A stretch of DNA of 6,789 nt from Candidatus Margulisiibacteriota bacterium. Its GTDB lineage: Bacteria > Margulisbacteria > WOR-1 > O2-12-FULL-45-9. This document shows positions 1-5,976 of the stretch, one piece after another. The first letter of the stretch is position 1, and each line of letters starts with the position of its first letter. A program made the position numbers and the translations under genes. Location: assembly GCA_018817195.1 (NCBI GenBank), contig JAHIUL010000031.1, forward strand, positions 1 through 6,789, given 5' to 3'. A model generated the notes under the pieces. That model was not told where the DNA came from, searched no databases, and was given only the letters and a program-made list of their open reading frames with translations.

Positions 1-2
1 CG

Positions 3-515
3 GAAGGCCTTTCGGCCTCTTATTTGCAGGATGGGGTTTCAGCTGAGGCCGCTGGTTTAGCTGCCACAGATACAAGGTACGGCCTGGACCTGTGGTACGA
101 ATGGAATCTTGATGATCCGGATGAAAGGGTGCCCTGGGGCGAAGTTTGGGCAAATTTATCTTACCGTGAAACTAATTTCGGTTGGGAGCCGGATGGTTTT
201 AAGAGTTGGGTTTTGTATTTTCAGCCGAAAATTGGCCGCCATTTAGGCAACGGTATTGGCGTTTATCTTCGTTCTTCTGTGACTGCTTCGGGCAAGGAAG
301 GCCCCAGTTATTCTTTCTTAAACATAGCTGATTACGGGGTCGGCATTCGTTTTGAACCCTGGCGCGAAAGCAAGGTTGTTAATGACTTTTTGCGCAAGTT
401 CAAGATGTTTGCTGAAGTTGTTGGTGTAACATATTTAAAGGATAAACCAGCAAATGCTAATAGTGAAGTTTCAAATGACGTCAGATTTGGTGTAGAATTC
501 TCTTACGGGAGATAA
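3..515 (+). CDS. C-terminal part of a probable outer-membrane beta-barrel protein (5' end outside window)
   Basis: The reading frame is open to the left edge, so this is most likely the 3' end of a longer gene; a TTG at 24 is only the first possible start inside the window. The visible part alternates aromatic and polar residues in short strands separated by Gly/Asn/Asp turns (for example WANLSYRETNFGW, VLYFQPKIGRHL, IGVYLRSSVT, YGVGIRFEPW) and ends with a strand-like FGVEFSYGR. This pattern suits the last strands of an outer-membrane beta-barrel. It vaguely recalls the C-terminal barrel of NfrA-type phage-adsorption proteins, but I cannot confirm that by eye. No catalytic motif is visible. 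The TAA stop lies one base before pth, so the two genes are probably co-transcribed. The barrel call is an inference from residue pattern only; a periplasmic beta-rich protein is possible. Confidence 0.6.
   Translation, partial: EGLSASYLQDGVSAEAAGLAATDTRYGLDLWYEWNLDDPDERVPWGEVWANLSYRETNFGWEPDGFKSWVLYFQPKIGRHLGNGIGVYLRSSVTASGKEGPSYSFLNIADYGVGIRFEPWRESKVVNDFLRKFKMFAEVVGVTYLKDKPANANSEVSNDVRFGVEFSYGR
507..511 (+). promoter_or_regulatory. Shine-Dalgarno sequence of pth
   Basis: GGGAG lies 5 nt before the ATG at 517, inside the last codons of the upstream gene. It supports the chosen start and suggests translation coupled to the preceding gene. Confidence 0.7.
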
Positions 516-516
516 A

Positions 517-1083
517 ATGCATCTAATCGTTGGCCTCGGAAATCCAGGCGTAGAATACGAGAATACCCGCCACAATCTTGGCTTTAAGGTGATTGACGCC
601 TTGTTGTCTGATTTAAATGTTTCCTCCCTCAAATCCAAGCATGACAGTTTATTGGCCCAGGCAAAAATTGATGATCATAAAATAATTATTCTTAAACCCC
701 AAACATTTATGAATAATTCCGGTCTGGCTGTGGGACAGGTCCTTAACTGGTATAAGATTAAGCCTGAAAATTTAATTCTCATCTATGACGACGTTGACCT
801 GGAAGTTGGCCAGCTGCGTTTACGCGAAAAAGGCGGCACCGGCGGGCACAATGGTGTTGAATCTGTTATCCAGCATGTTAGCACAACAGAATTTGCGCGG
901 GTGCGCATTGGCATTGGCCGGGATAATTTGCTGGCTGATATAAGTGATTACGTTTTAGGTCAAATTCCTAATGGTCAAGCCCAGATGATCAATGAAGCTG
1001 TAAATAAAGCTGCTGAGGCAGTAAAATCAATTGTGACTCATGGTATTAATTATGCCATGAATCAATTTAATATTAGTGAATAA
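517..1083 (+). CDS. pth: Peptidyl-tRNA hydrolase
   Basis: Cleaves the ester bond of peptidyl-tRNAs that drop off ribosomes, freeing tRNA for recharging; a soluble cytoplasmic monomer in known bacteria. The 188-residue product matches the usual length of about 185-200. It opens with the family signature IVGLGNPG (residues 4-11), followed by the TRHN segment with the catalytic histidine at H19. Other conserved active-site elements are N9, PQTFMNNSG (61-69), the Asp-rich DDVDL (91-95; D91 corresponds to the catalytic Asp) and GGTGGHNG (106-113, N112 binding tRNA). The start is supported by a Shine-Dalgarno sequence and by the signature beginning at residue 4. The gene starts one base after the barrel gene and its end overlaps mfd by 8 bp. 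A pth-mfd pairing is common in bacteria. No missing residue or frameshift is seen. Confidence 0.97.
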   Translation: MHLIVGLGNPGVEYENTRHNLGFKVIDALLSDLNVSSLKSKHDSLLAQAKIDDHKIIILKPQTFMNNSGLAVGQVLNWYKIKPENLILIYDDVDLEVGQLRLREKGGTGGHNGVESVIQHVSTTEFARVRIGIGRDNLLADISDYVLGQIPNGQAQMINEAVNKAAEAVKSIVTHGINYAMNQFNISE

Positions 1084-4000
1084 ACTAACTGATTTAATCA
1101 GTCAAAATCATGTTTTTCAAAAGGCTTTAGCCTCTTTAGATAGAAAAAATTTTGCTTCATTTTCTGGTATTGTTGGCTCCTCTGCTGCAGCCGTTATTTC
1201 AAGCTTAAAACAAGCCCGGCCAAATATATTAGTAATAACCAGCTCCAGCCAGGAAGCTTTGGCTTTAAAAAACGAAGTTGAATTTTTCTCAAAAAGTAAG
1301 GCCTGGCTTTTTCCTGCGCCGGACACAGTAGCAGGGGAAGAATTTGCCCCGGCTAAAGAAATCATAGGGGAAAGATTAACAATTTTGTCAAACTGGCAGC
1401 AAGGGGCAAACGGGGTGGTTGTAGCGCCGGTTAAAGCGGTCATGTGGAGGACGGGGAGAGCGTTAAAGGATATCCGGTTATCCGGAGATCAGGTTATCCG
1501 GATTGATGAGTTAATTGAGAAGTTGATTAATTTTGGCTACAGGCGGTTTGATGTGGTGGGCGAGCGGGGGGAGTTTTCGGTGCGCGGCGGCATTGTTGAT
1601 GTTTTTCCTTTAAACAGCGCCAATCCTATGCGCATTGAGTTAATGGGGGACGAGATTGAATCAATTCGCTTATTTGATGTTTATTCACAGCGTTCAATTA
1701 ATAAGCTGGACAAGATCGCGATTTTGCCTGCGCATGAGCCATATGAAGTTCCTGTGTTTGATTACCTGCCGAAAGATTGCCTGGTTGTTTTGCTGGAAAA
1801 GATGGAGCTAGCCAGGGCCGCTGACCGTCATATTGAGGAACAGGCTTCTTTTTCTGCTTCCGTCAAATATTTAACGCTTGATCAAATAATGCAACATTCC
1901 AAAAAGAGGAAGCTGGCTGAATTTTCTGCTTTTGTCCGGCCGGAAAGCGAGGCTATTTTTTCCGCGCCGCAGACTTACCTGCATAAGCTCCCGGAAATCC
2001 CAAAAGAAGCAATAATTGTCAGTAAACACGCCTCAAGATTAGTTGACGAAATCCCGGCTCAAGTAATTGAGGGGCATTTGCGCGGCGGCTTTGTCATTGA
2101 CGGCCGGCAGATATTAACTGACAAAGAACTTTTTGGCGAAGAAGTTGTTATTCGGCAGAAGAAAACAGCAGTTAATGAAGGCGTGGCAGATGAGCTGCTG
2201 GCGGATTTAAAAGTAGGGGATTATGTTGTACATGAGAATTATGGGATTGGCATTTATGGGGGCATGGCAACATTAGAAATTGAAGGCTTGATGCGCGAAT
2301 ATCTATTAATCGAGTATGACAAGGGAGACAAGGTTTATGTGCCGCCGAGTTTGGCCGGCATGGTGGAAAAATTCTCCAGCGGCGGTGATTACCGGCCAAA
2401 GCTGAGCCGGTTGGGCACAAAACAGTGGATTAAAATAAAAGGACGAGTTAAAAAAGCTTTGCGTGATATGACCAAGGAATTGCTTTCCCTCTATGCTGTA
2501 CGCCAAAAAGTCCCTGGTGTTTCCTTTTCAAAAGATGATATGTGGCAGCGCGAGCTTGAAGCAACCTTTCCCTTTGAGGAAACTGTTGACCAGAAGAAAG
2601 CCATCTCTGAGACCAAGCAGGATATGGAGTCAACACGCAGCATGGACCGTTTAGTTTGCGGGGATGTTGGTTATGGCAAGACAGAGGTAGCTATTCGCGC
2701 AGCCGCAAAAGCTGTTTCTTCCGGCAAACAAGTGGCTATTTTGGTGCCAACCACTATTTTGGCTGAGCAGCATTATAATAATTTTAAGAACCGGTTTCGT
2801 TCATCACCTTATATTATTGAAATGCTGTCGCGCTTCCGCTCCAAAAAAGAGCAAATGGGAGCGGTTAAGGCTTTGGCAACAGGCGGAGTGGATATTGTCA
2901 TCGGCACGCACCGCTTGTTTTCAAAAGACATTGCCTTTCATGATCTTGGCCTGTTAATTGTTGATGAGGAACAAAGGTTTGGCGTGGCGCACAAGGAGAA
3001 ATTAAAAAAACTCAAGAAAAATGTTGATGTTTTGACACTGTCAGCCACACCAATTCCCAGGACGCTCTATTTATCTTTATCCGGCGCGCGAGATTTAAGT
3101 GTTATAAACACCCCGCCGGTTGACCGTTCGCCAATCAGGACTTATGTATTGCCCTGGAGTGAAAAAGTTGTGCGAGAGGCCGTCTTACGTGAGATTGATC
3201 GCGGGGGACAGGTATATTTTGTCCATAATATAGTTGAAACCATTGAGGGCGTGGCTTCAAAAATAAAGAAATTAGTGCCGGAAGCCAAGATAGCAGTTGG
3301 CCATGGCCAGATGCCGGAAAAAAAGCTTGAGAAAACCATGTTTGATTTTATGGGCCGCAAGTTTGATGTTTTGGTTTGTACTTCAATTATTGAGTCGGGC
3401 CTTGATATCCCCAACGTTAACACAATTCTAATTGATTACGCTGACAGGTTTGGCTTGTCCCAGCTCTATCAGATCCGCGGCCGGGTGGGCAGGTCTGCAG
3501 TGCGGGCATACGCTTATTTATTCTATTATCCGGAAAAAAACATGACAGATCAGGCCTTGGAGCGGCTAAAGGCCATTCAAGAATTTACTGCTTTAGGGTC
3601 CGGCTATAAGCTGGCAATGCGGGATTTGGAAATCCGCGGGGCCGGCAATCTTTTAGGCGCGGAACAATCCGGCCATATTATGGAAGTTGGCTTTGACCTT
3701 TATTGTGAATTATTAGAAGAGGCAGTGCGCGAAGTTAAGGGAATTAAGGAAGTAACACCGCGTGAAGTGCTGGTTGACTTAAAAGTTGAGGCCTTTATTC
3801 CTGAGGATTATATAACTGACGAGCGGCAGCGGATTGCGGTTTATCGCAGGATGAACCTGTTAGCTGCAATGAAGGATGTGGCGGAAATGAAGCAGGAACT
3901 TATTGACCGTTTTGGCATGATTCCGCCCAAGCTTGAAAAGTTATTAGCTTTACTTAAATTAAAGGTTAAGGCCATGGAAAAGAATATCTTGAGCATTAAA

Positions 4001-4108
4001 GAGGAAAATAACAAGATCTATATTGATTGGGTATCAGGTAAGCGAAGGAAATTAGAGATTAAGGGAGAGGATAAGATTAAGCTCGTTGAGCAATATATTG
4101 CTGGATGA
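1076..4108 (+). CDS. mfd: Transcription-repair coupling factor Mfd (TRCF)
   Basis: ATP-dependent translocase that pushes or releases RNA polymerase stalled at DNA lesions and recruits UvrA for nucleotide excision repair. Domains in order: UvrB-like N-terminal module (about 30-205) with the UvrA-contact segment E163-P178 (GEFSVRGGIVDVFP); a short divergent linker domain (about 210-330); the CarD-like RNA-polymerase-interacting domain beginning VGDYVVHENYGIG (380 onward); a RecG-like superfamily 2 motor with Walker A GDVGYGKTE (529-537), DEEQ box (630-633), SATPIPRT (656-663), RGRVGR (801-806) and the translocation (TRG) segment RGAGNLLG (854-861); and a C-terminal TRCF domain from about V900. 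At 1010 residues it is shorter than E. coli (1148) or B. subtilis (about 1177), with no core motif lost. The GTG start has no clear Shine-Dalgarno and lies inside the last codons of pth, so translation is probably coupled. The TGA stop lies within a 32-bp convergent overlap with the next gene. Confidence 0.97.
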   Translation: MNKLTDLISQNHVFQKALASLDRKNFASFSGIVGSSAAAVISSLKQARPNILVITSSSQEALALKNEVEFFSKSKAWLFPAPDTVAGEEFAPAKEIIGERLTILSNWQQGANGVVVAPVKAVMWRTGRALKDIRLSGDQVIRIDELIEKLINFGYRRFDVVGERGEFSVRGGIVDVFPLNSANPMRIELMGDEIESIRLFDVYSQRSINKLDKIAILPAHEPYEVPVFDYLPKDCLVVLLEKMELARAADRHIEEQASFSASVKYLTLDQIMQHSKKRKLAEFSAFVRPESEAIFSAPQTYLHKLPEIPKEAIIVSKHASRLVDEIPAQVIEGHLRGGFVIDGRQILTDKELFGEEVVIRQKKTAVNEGVADELLADLKVGDYVVHENYGIGIYGGMATLEIEGLMREYLLIEYDKGDKVYVPPSLAGMVEKFSSGGDYRPKLSRLGTKQWIKIKGRVKKALRDMTKELLSLYAVRQKVPGVSFSKDDMWQRELEATFPFEETVDQKKAISETKQDMESTRSMDRLVCGDVGYGKTEVAIRAAAKAVSSGKQVAILVPTTILAEQHYNNFKNRFRSSPYIIEMLSRFRSKKEQMGAVKALATGGVDIVIGTHRLFSKDIAFHDLGLLIVDEEQRFGVAHKEKLKKLKKNVDVLTLSATPIPRTLYLSLSGARDLSVINTPPVDRSPIRTYVLPWSEKVVREAVLREIDRGGQVYFVHNIVETIEGVASKIKKLVPEAKIAVGHGQMPEKKLEKTMFDFMGRKFDVLVCTSIIESGLDIPNVNTILIDYADRFGLSQLYQIRGRVGRSAVRAYAYLFYYPEKNMTDQALERLKAIQEFTALGSGYKLAMRDLEIRGAGNLLGAEQSGHIMEVGFDLYCELLEEAVREVKGIKEVTPREVLVDLKVEAFIPEDYITDERQRIAVYRRMNLLAAMKDVAEMKQELIDRFGMIPPKLEKLLALLKLKVKAMEKNILSIKEENNKIYIDWVSGKRRKLEIKGEDKIKLVEQYIAG
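1476..1502 (+). repeat. 11-bp direct repeat inside mfd
   Basis: GGTTATCCGGA occurs at 1476-1486 and again at 1492-1502, starting 16 bp apart, so the two copies are read in different frames. They lie in the stretch coding for the loop between the first UvrB-like part and the UvrA-contact part. Probably a chance or slippage product with no function. Confidence 0.45.
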
Positions 4109-4388
4109 TTTGTTTGTCGCGAATAATCACTAATGGTTTGCCTTTTGGGGTTTTGATAACTAATTTTTCTGAAGTGACATCAATATTGCCAGTGCCTGAA
4201 TCCTGAGTTGAGGTATTGGCCAGATAAGCCAGGGTTAAAAGCTTCAAGATTTCCGGGTTTAACTTATCTCCTAGAAAAACCTTGGGCTCAATCACAAATT
4301 CACTGTGCTTAGCAGCAATTACGTGCGCCTGTCCGCTCTTGCGCCAAAATTTCTTGAGCAATTTTTCCAGATTTTCTAAGGCGCTCAT
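4077..4388 (-). CDS. Hypothetical protein, last gene of the three-gene minus-strand cassette
   Basis: 103 residues, not recognised. The N-terminal part is basic and helical in character (ENLEKLLKKFWRKS). A mixed region follows with VIEPKVFLGDKLNPEILKLLTLAYL, then a Thr/Ser/Gly-rich turn (NTSTQDSGTGN), then two strand-like runs (KLVIKTPKGKPLVIIRD) and a short helix ending QYIAQRA. No signal peptide or membrane segment is seen, so it is likely cytoplasmic. The ATG is supported by AAGGAG 7 nt upstream and overlaps the stop of the preceding 144-codon gene as ATGA, indicating translational coupling. Its 3' end overlaps mfd by 32 bp on the opposite strand. The antisense reading frames look less protein-like than this one, and the operon-like spacing supports a real gene. 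Confidence 0.75.
   Translation of the reverse strand: MSALENLEKLLKKFWRKSGQAHVIAAKHSEFVIEPKVFLGDKLNPEILKLLTLAYLANTSTQDSGTGNIDVTSEKLVIKTPKGKPLVIIRDKQIIQQYIAQRA
4089..4102. repeat. Perfect 14-bp palindrome in the convergent overlap
   Basis: AGCAATATATTGCT reads the same on both strands and sits inside the 32-bp overlap between the 3' ends of mfd and the converging gene. Because of the symmetry both proteins end with the tripeptide YIA (EQYIAG in Mfd, QQYIAQ in the other). It could form a weak hairpin, but the centre is AT-only and no T-run follows on either strand, so a classical terminator is unlikely. Confidence 0.6.
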
Positions 4389-4819
4389 TTACCCACTCCT
4401 TGCAAAGCTTTTTGTTCCCGAACATAGCGTAACATTCCAATAGCTAGTTCCTTGTCCCCAATGCCCTTGGCCAGCGTTGCTAAAACTGCCCCGTTTGAAC
4501 CTGGCTGTTCAACAGCGGGTTTAAGTTTTTCGGCTTGCAAAAGAGGACTAGGGTGAATCTTTATTTCTTTAACTTCAACGCTAGGGGGTTGAGCTGCAGC
4601 TATCGGGCTTTCATTTTGTTCGGGTAAGGGGCGCCTTGTTGCAGGGGCAAACGGTGACCTGGTATCTTGTTTGAGCCTTTCGATTCTGGTTTTATAGCCA
4701 GGAATATCTTTTGAAGAAAGAGGAATTGATGCACTTATAACCTGGCTGGATGTTGAACCAATTGACTTACCCGCCGGTCTAACAATATTTTGATTTGTTA
4801 CTGTGCTTTCCAAACCCAC
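4385..4819 (-). CDS. Hypothetical Pro/Ser/Thr-rich protein, middle gene of the cassette
   Basis: 144 residues, not recognised. About the first 105 residues are low in hydrophobic runs and rich in Ser, Pro, Ala, Glu and Lys, suggesting a disordered region. The last 35 or so (AVLATLAKGIGDKELAIGML, then RYVREQKAL) look like one or two amphipathic helices that could bind a partner. No signal peptide, lipobox or membrane helix is visible. The start is GTG, chosen because GGAGG lies 7 nt upstream and because it falls one base after the stop of the 89-codon gene. The end overlaps the next ATG by 4 bp. I considered an anti-sigma factor of FlgM type because of size and disorder, but the FlgM C-terminal consensus is not evident. 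Confidence 0.72.
   Translation of the reverse strand: MGLESTVTNQNIVRPAGKSIGSTSSQVISASIPLSSKDIPGYKTRIERLKQDTRSPFAPATRRPLPEQNESPIAAAQPPSVEVKEIKIHPSPLLQAEKLKPAVEQPGSNGAVLATLAKGIGDKELAIGMLRYVREQKALQGVGK
4396..4401 (-). promoter_or_regulatory. Shine-Dalgarno sequence of the 103-codon gene
   Basis: AAGGAG on the minus strand, 7 nt before the ATG at 4388, inside the end of the upstream gene. It fixes the start and supports coupled translation. Confidence 0.7.
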
Positions 4820-4820
4820 T

Positions 4821-5090
4821 TTATTTCCTCCAGCCTAATCTGCCGTTTTTTAAGTCGTGTTTAATCAGGGATGCAAAATACGGCAAATCATTAGGGCTAA
4901 TATTAAATCTCCTGCCAAAATATTCCATTACTGCCCTGGCTTTTTCTTTGGGATCAAGCAGGACTTTGTCGTCAATAATAACAGGTTCGCCGTCGATCTT
5001 TAACAGGGCGAGTAAATCGATAACTTCCATGGGCGATTTGAGCCCAAGGGCGTTAAAATCAGGTCCTTTAGTTTGCGTGTTTTGTGCCAT
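4821..5090 (-). CDS. Hypothetical small protein, first gene of the minus-strand cassette
   Basis: 89 residues, not recognised. It begins with a polar tail (MAQNTQTKG), then a helical segment (SPMEVIDLLALLKI), a short beta-like stretch (GEPVIIDDKVLLDP) and a charged helical C-terminal half (KEKARAVMEYFGRRFN, then PYFASLIKHDLKNGRL). No membrane segment or signal peptide, so a compact cytoplasmic protein is likely. There is no Shine-Dalgarno sequence before the ATG; instead a TATATA element ends 7 nt upstream, suggesting a leaderless transcript. It is the promoter-proximal gene of the cassette, one base from the 144-codon gene, and diverges from mazG across 73 bp. An overlapping plus-strand frame (4795-5121) is judged an antisense artefact because its sequence is Ser/Leu/Phe-rich without domain character. 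Confidence 0.75.
   Translation of the reverse strand: MAQNTQTKGPDFNALGLKSPMEVIDLLALLKIDGEPVIIDDKVLLDPKEKARAVMEYFGRRFNISPNDLPYFASLIKHDLKNGRLGWRK
4827..4831 (-). promoter_or_regulatory. Shine-Dalgarno sequence of the 144-codon gene (supports GTG start)
   Basis: GGAGG on the minus strand, 7 nt before the GTG at 4819 and inside the last codons of the 89-codon gene. This is the main reason for choosing GTG as the start. Confidence 0.75.
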
Positions 5091-5097
5091 TACACTA

Positions 5098-5103
5098 TAT
5101 ATA
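5098..5103 (-). promoter_or_regulatory. Putative -10 element of the minus-strand cassette, leaderless arrangement
   Basis: TATATA on the minus strand is followed by 7 nt and then the ATG at 5090, so a transcript would begin at or within a base or two of the start codon. No convincing -35 hexamer is seen 16-18 bp upstream. The AT repeat leaves the exact register uncertain by 2 bp. Confidence 0.45.
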
Positions 5104-5108
5104 TCGGG

Positions 5109-5124
5109 GTTTTATGGCTAAAAC
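5109..5124. repeat. Inverted repeat in the divergent promoter region, possible operator
   Basis: GTTTTA (5109-5114), TGGC, TAAAAC (5119-5124) form a perfect 6-bp dyad with a 4-bp centre. It lies between the -10 elements of the divergent cassette and mazG, about 26 bp upstream of the predicted start of the minus-strand transcript. The right arm belongs to GCTAAAA (5117-5123), which recurs at 5150-5156, 33 bp away, overlapping the mazG -10. A regulator site shared by both directions is possible, but AT-rich dyads also arise by chance. Confidence 0.35.
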
Positions 5125-5148
5125 TTGCATAAAATTAGCTGATTTTTG

Positions 5149-5157
5149 TGCTAAAAT
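5149..5157 (+). promoter_or_regulatory. Putative extended -10 promoter of mazG, leaderless arrangement
   Basis: TGCTAAAAT is an extended -10 (TG-N-TAAAAT) ending 6 nt before the mazG ATG, with no Shine-Dalgarno in between. Transcription would start at about the A of the ATG. A TTGCAT at 5125-5130 resembles a -35 but the 21-bp spacing is too long; the extended TG may replace it. Confidence 0.5.
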
Positions 5158-5163
5158 AATGCT

Positions 5164-5943
5164 ATGGCAAAAACAGGAAAATCATTTGAGGGTTTTGTAA
5201 AAACAGTCAAAAAACTGCGTGAAAAATGCCCCTGGGACAGGCAGCAAACCTTTGAAAGTTTAAAGCCTTATCTGGTTGAAGAGGTTTATGAAGCTCTCCA
5301 GGCTATTGACGACAAAGACTTTGATAAGTTGTCCGAAGAGCTGGGCGATATGCTGCTTCATGTGGTCATGCTGTCCAATATGGCGGCGGAGAAAAAGCGC
5401 TTTTCCATCAGGGAAGTTATCAGCGGGATTGAGCAAAAAATGATAAGGCGTCACCCTCATGTTTTTGGCGATATCAAGGCAAAAAATGCAGATGAGGTCT
5501 TGGCGCGGTGGGAGAGGATTACACAAAACGAAACTAAGCAGAAGGCGGCAAAACATCAAGGAATTTTCAAAAGTATACCAAGGACTTTGCCTGCTCTTTA
5601 CCGGGCGCAAAAAGTACAGAGGCGGGCTGCCAGATTGGGGTTTGATTGGGATAAAGTGGCTGGGGCATGGGGAAAGGTTTATGAGGAGATAGAAGAGTTA
5701 AAACTAGAAAGTAGAGCGAAGAAGGTAGAGCGTAGGAGGGTGAGGGAGGAAGTCGGGGATCTTTTGTTTGCTATTGTTAATGTTGCTAGAAAATTAGACA
5801 TTGATGCAGAAGATGCTATGCAGCAGGCGAGCTCAAAGTTTATGAGACGGTTTGAGAAAATTGAAAAGAAACTTCATAAGAAGAAAATGACCCTTAAGCA
5901 AATGGATGACCTCTGGAACAAAGTCAAAGCCTCGGAAACCTAG
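5164..5943 (+). CDS. mazG: Nucleoside triphosphate pyrophosphohydrolase MazG
   Basis: Hydrolyses (d)NTPs to NMP and pyrophosphate; in characterised bacteria it removes aberrant nucleotides and can lower nucleotide alarmone signals. Its 259 residues match the two-domain form (E. coli 263). The first MazG domain carries CPWDRQQT (22-29), EEVYE (39-43) and EELGDML (58-64), the metal-binding EExxE...ExxD pattern. A linker with RRHPHVFGD (95-103) follows. The second domain has GFDWDK (159-164), EEIEEL (174-179) and EEVGDLLFAIVN (195-206), so both metal sites look intact. Residues 182-194 are unusually Arg/Lys-rich (SRAKKVERRRVRE) where the E. coli protein is more acidic. The ATG lacks a Shine-Dalgarno and sits 6 nt after an extended -10. 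The stop TAG falls in the presumed -35 region of ftsH. No mazEF toxin genes are adjacent. Confidence 0.96.
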   Translation: MAKTGKSFEGFVKTVKKLREKCPWDRQQTFESLKPYLVEEVYEALQAIDDKDFDKLSEELGDMLLHVVMLSNMAAEKKRFSIREVISGIEQKMIRRHPHVFGDIKAKNADEVLARWERITQNETKQKAAKHQGIFKSIPRTLPALYRAQKVQRRAARLGFDWDKVAGAWGKVYEEIEELKLESRAKKVERRRVREEVGDLLFAIVNVARKLDIDAEDAMQQASSKFMRRFEKIEKKLHKKKMTLKQMDDLWNKVKASET

Positions 5944-5969
5944 AAACCACGCGGAAAAGATGTTATAAT
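5941..5969 (+). promoter_or_regulatory. Putative ftsH promoter with perfect extended -10, leaderless arrangement
   Basis: TGTTATAAT at 5961-5969 is a consensus extended -10. TAGAAA at 5941-5946 matches 4 of 6 positions of TTGACA with a 17-bp spacer and overlaps the mazG stop codon. The -10 ends 7 nt before the ftsH ATG, so the transcript would begin at about the A of the ATG. There is no Shine-Dalgarno. Confidence 0.65.
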
Positions 5970-5976
5970 TGACGTC

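Noticed and set aside
5..18. AGGCC-TTTC-GGCCT hairpin at the left edge as a transcription terminator
   Set aside because: The stem is only 5 bp and is followed by CTTATTTG and not a T-run; the barrel reading frame passes through it without a stop, so coding sequence is at least as likely.
2172..2636. Minus-strand open frames inside mfd
   Set aside because: They lie opposite strongly conserved Mfd domains and have no start signals or domain-like sequence; they are antisense shadows.
4385..4819. Middle cassette gene as FlgM-type anti-sigma factor
   Set aside because: Size and disorder fit loosely, but the conserved C-terminal sigma-28-binding pattern is not visible and no flagellar gene is nearby.
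4795..5121. Plus-strand 108-codon reading frame opposite the 89-codon gene
   Set aside because: It has no Shine-Dalgarno, its composition looks like the reverse of a coding strand, and the minus-strand genes show tight operon spacing and good start signals.
5164..5943. mazG as part of a toxin-antitoxin or defence locus
   Set aside because: No mazE/mazF-like or other toxin gene is next to it; the two-domain housekeeping form and the ftsH neighbour suggest a normal chromosomal role.
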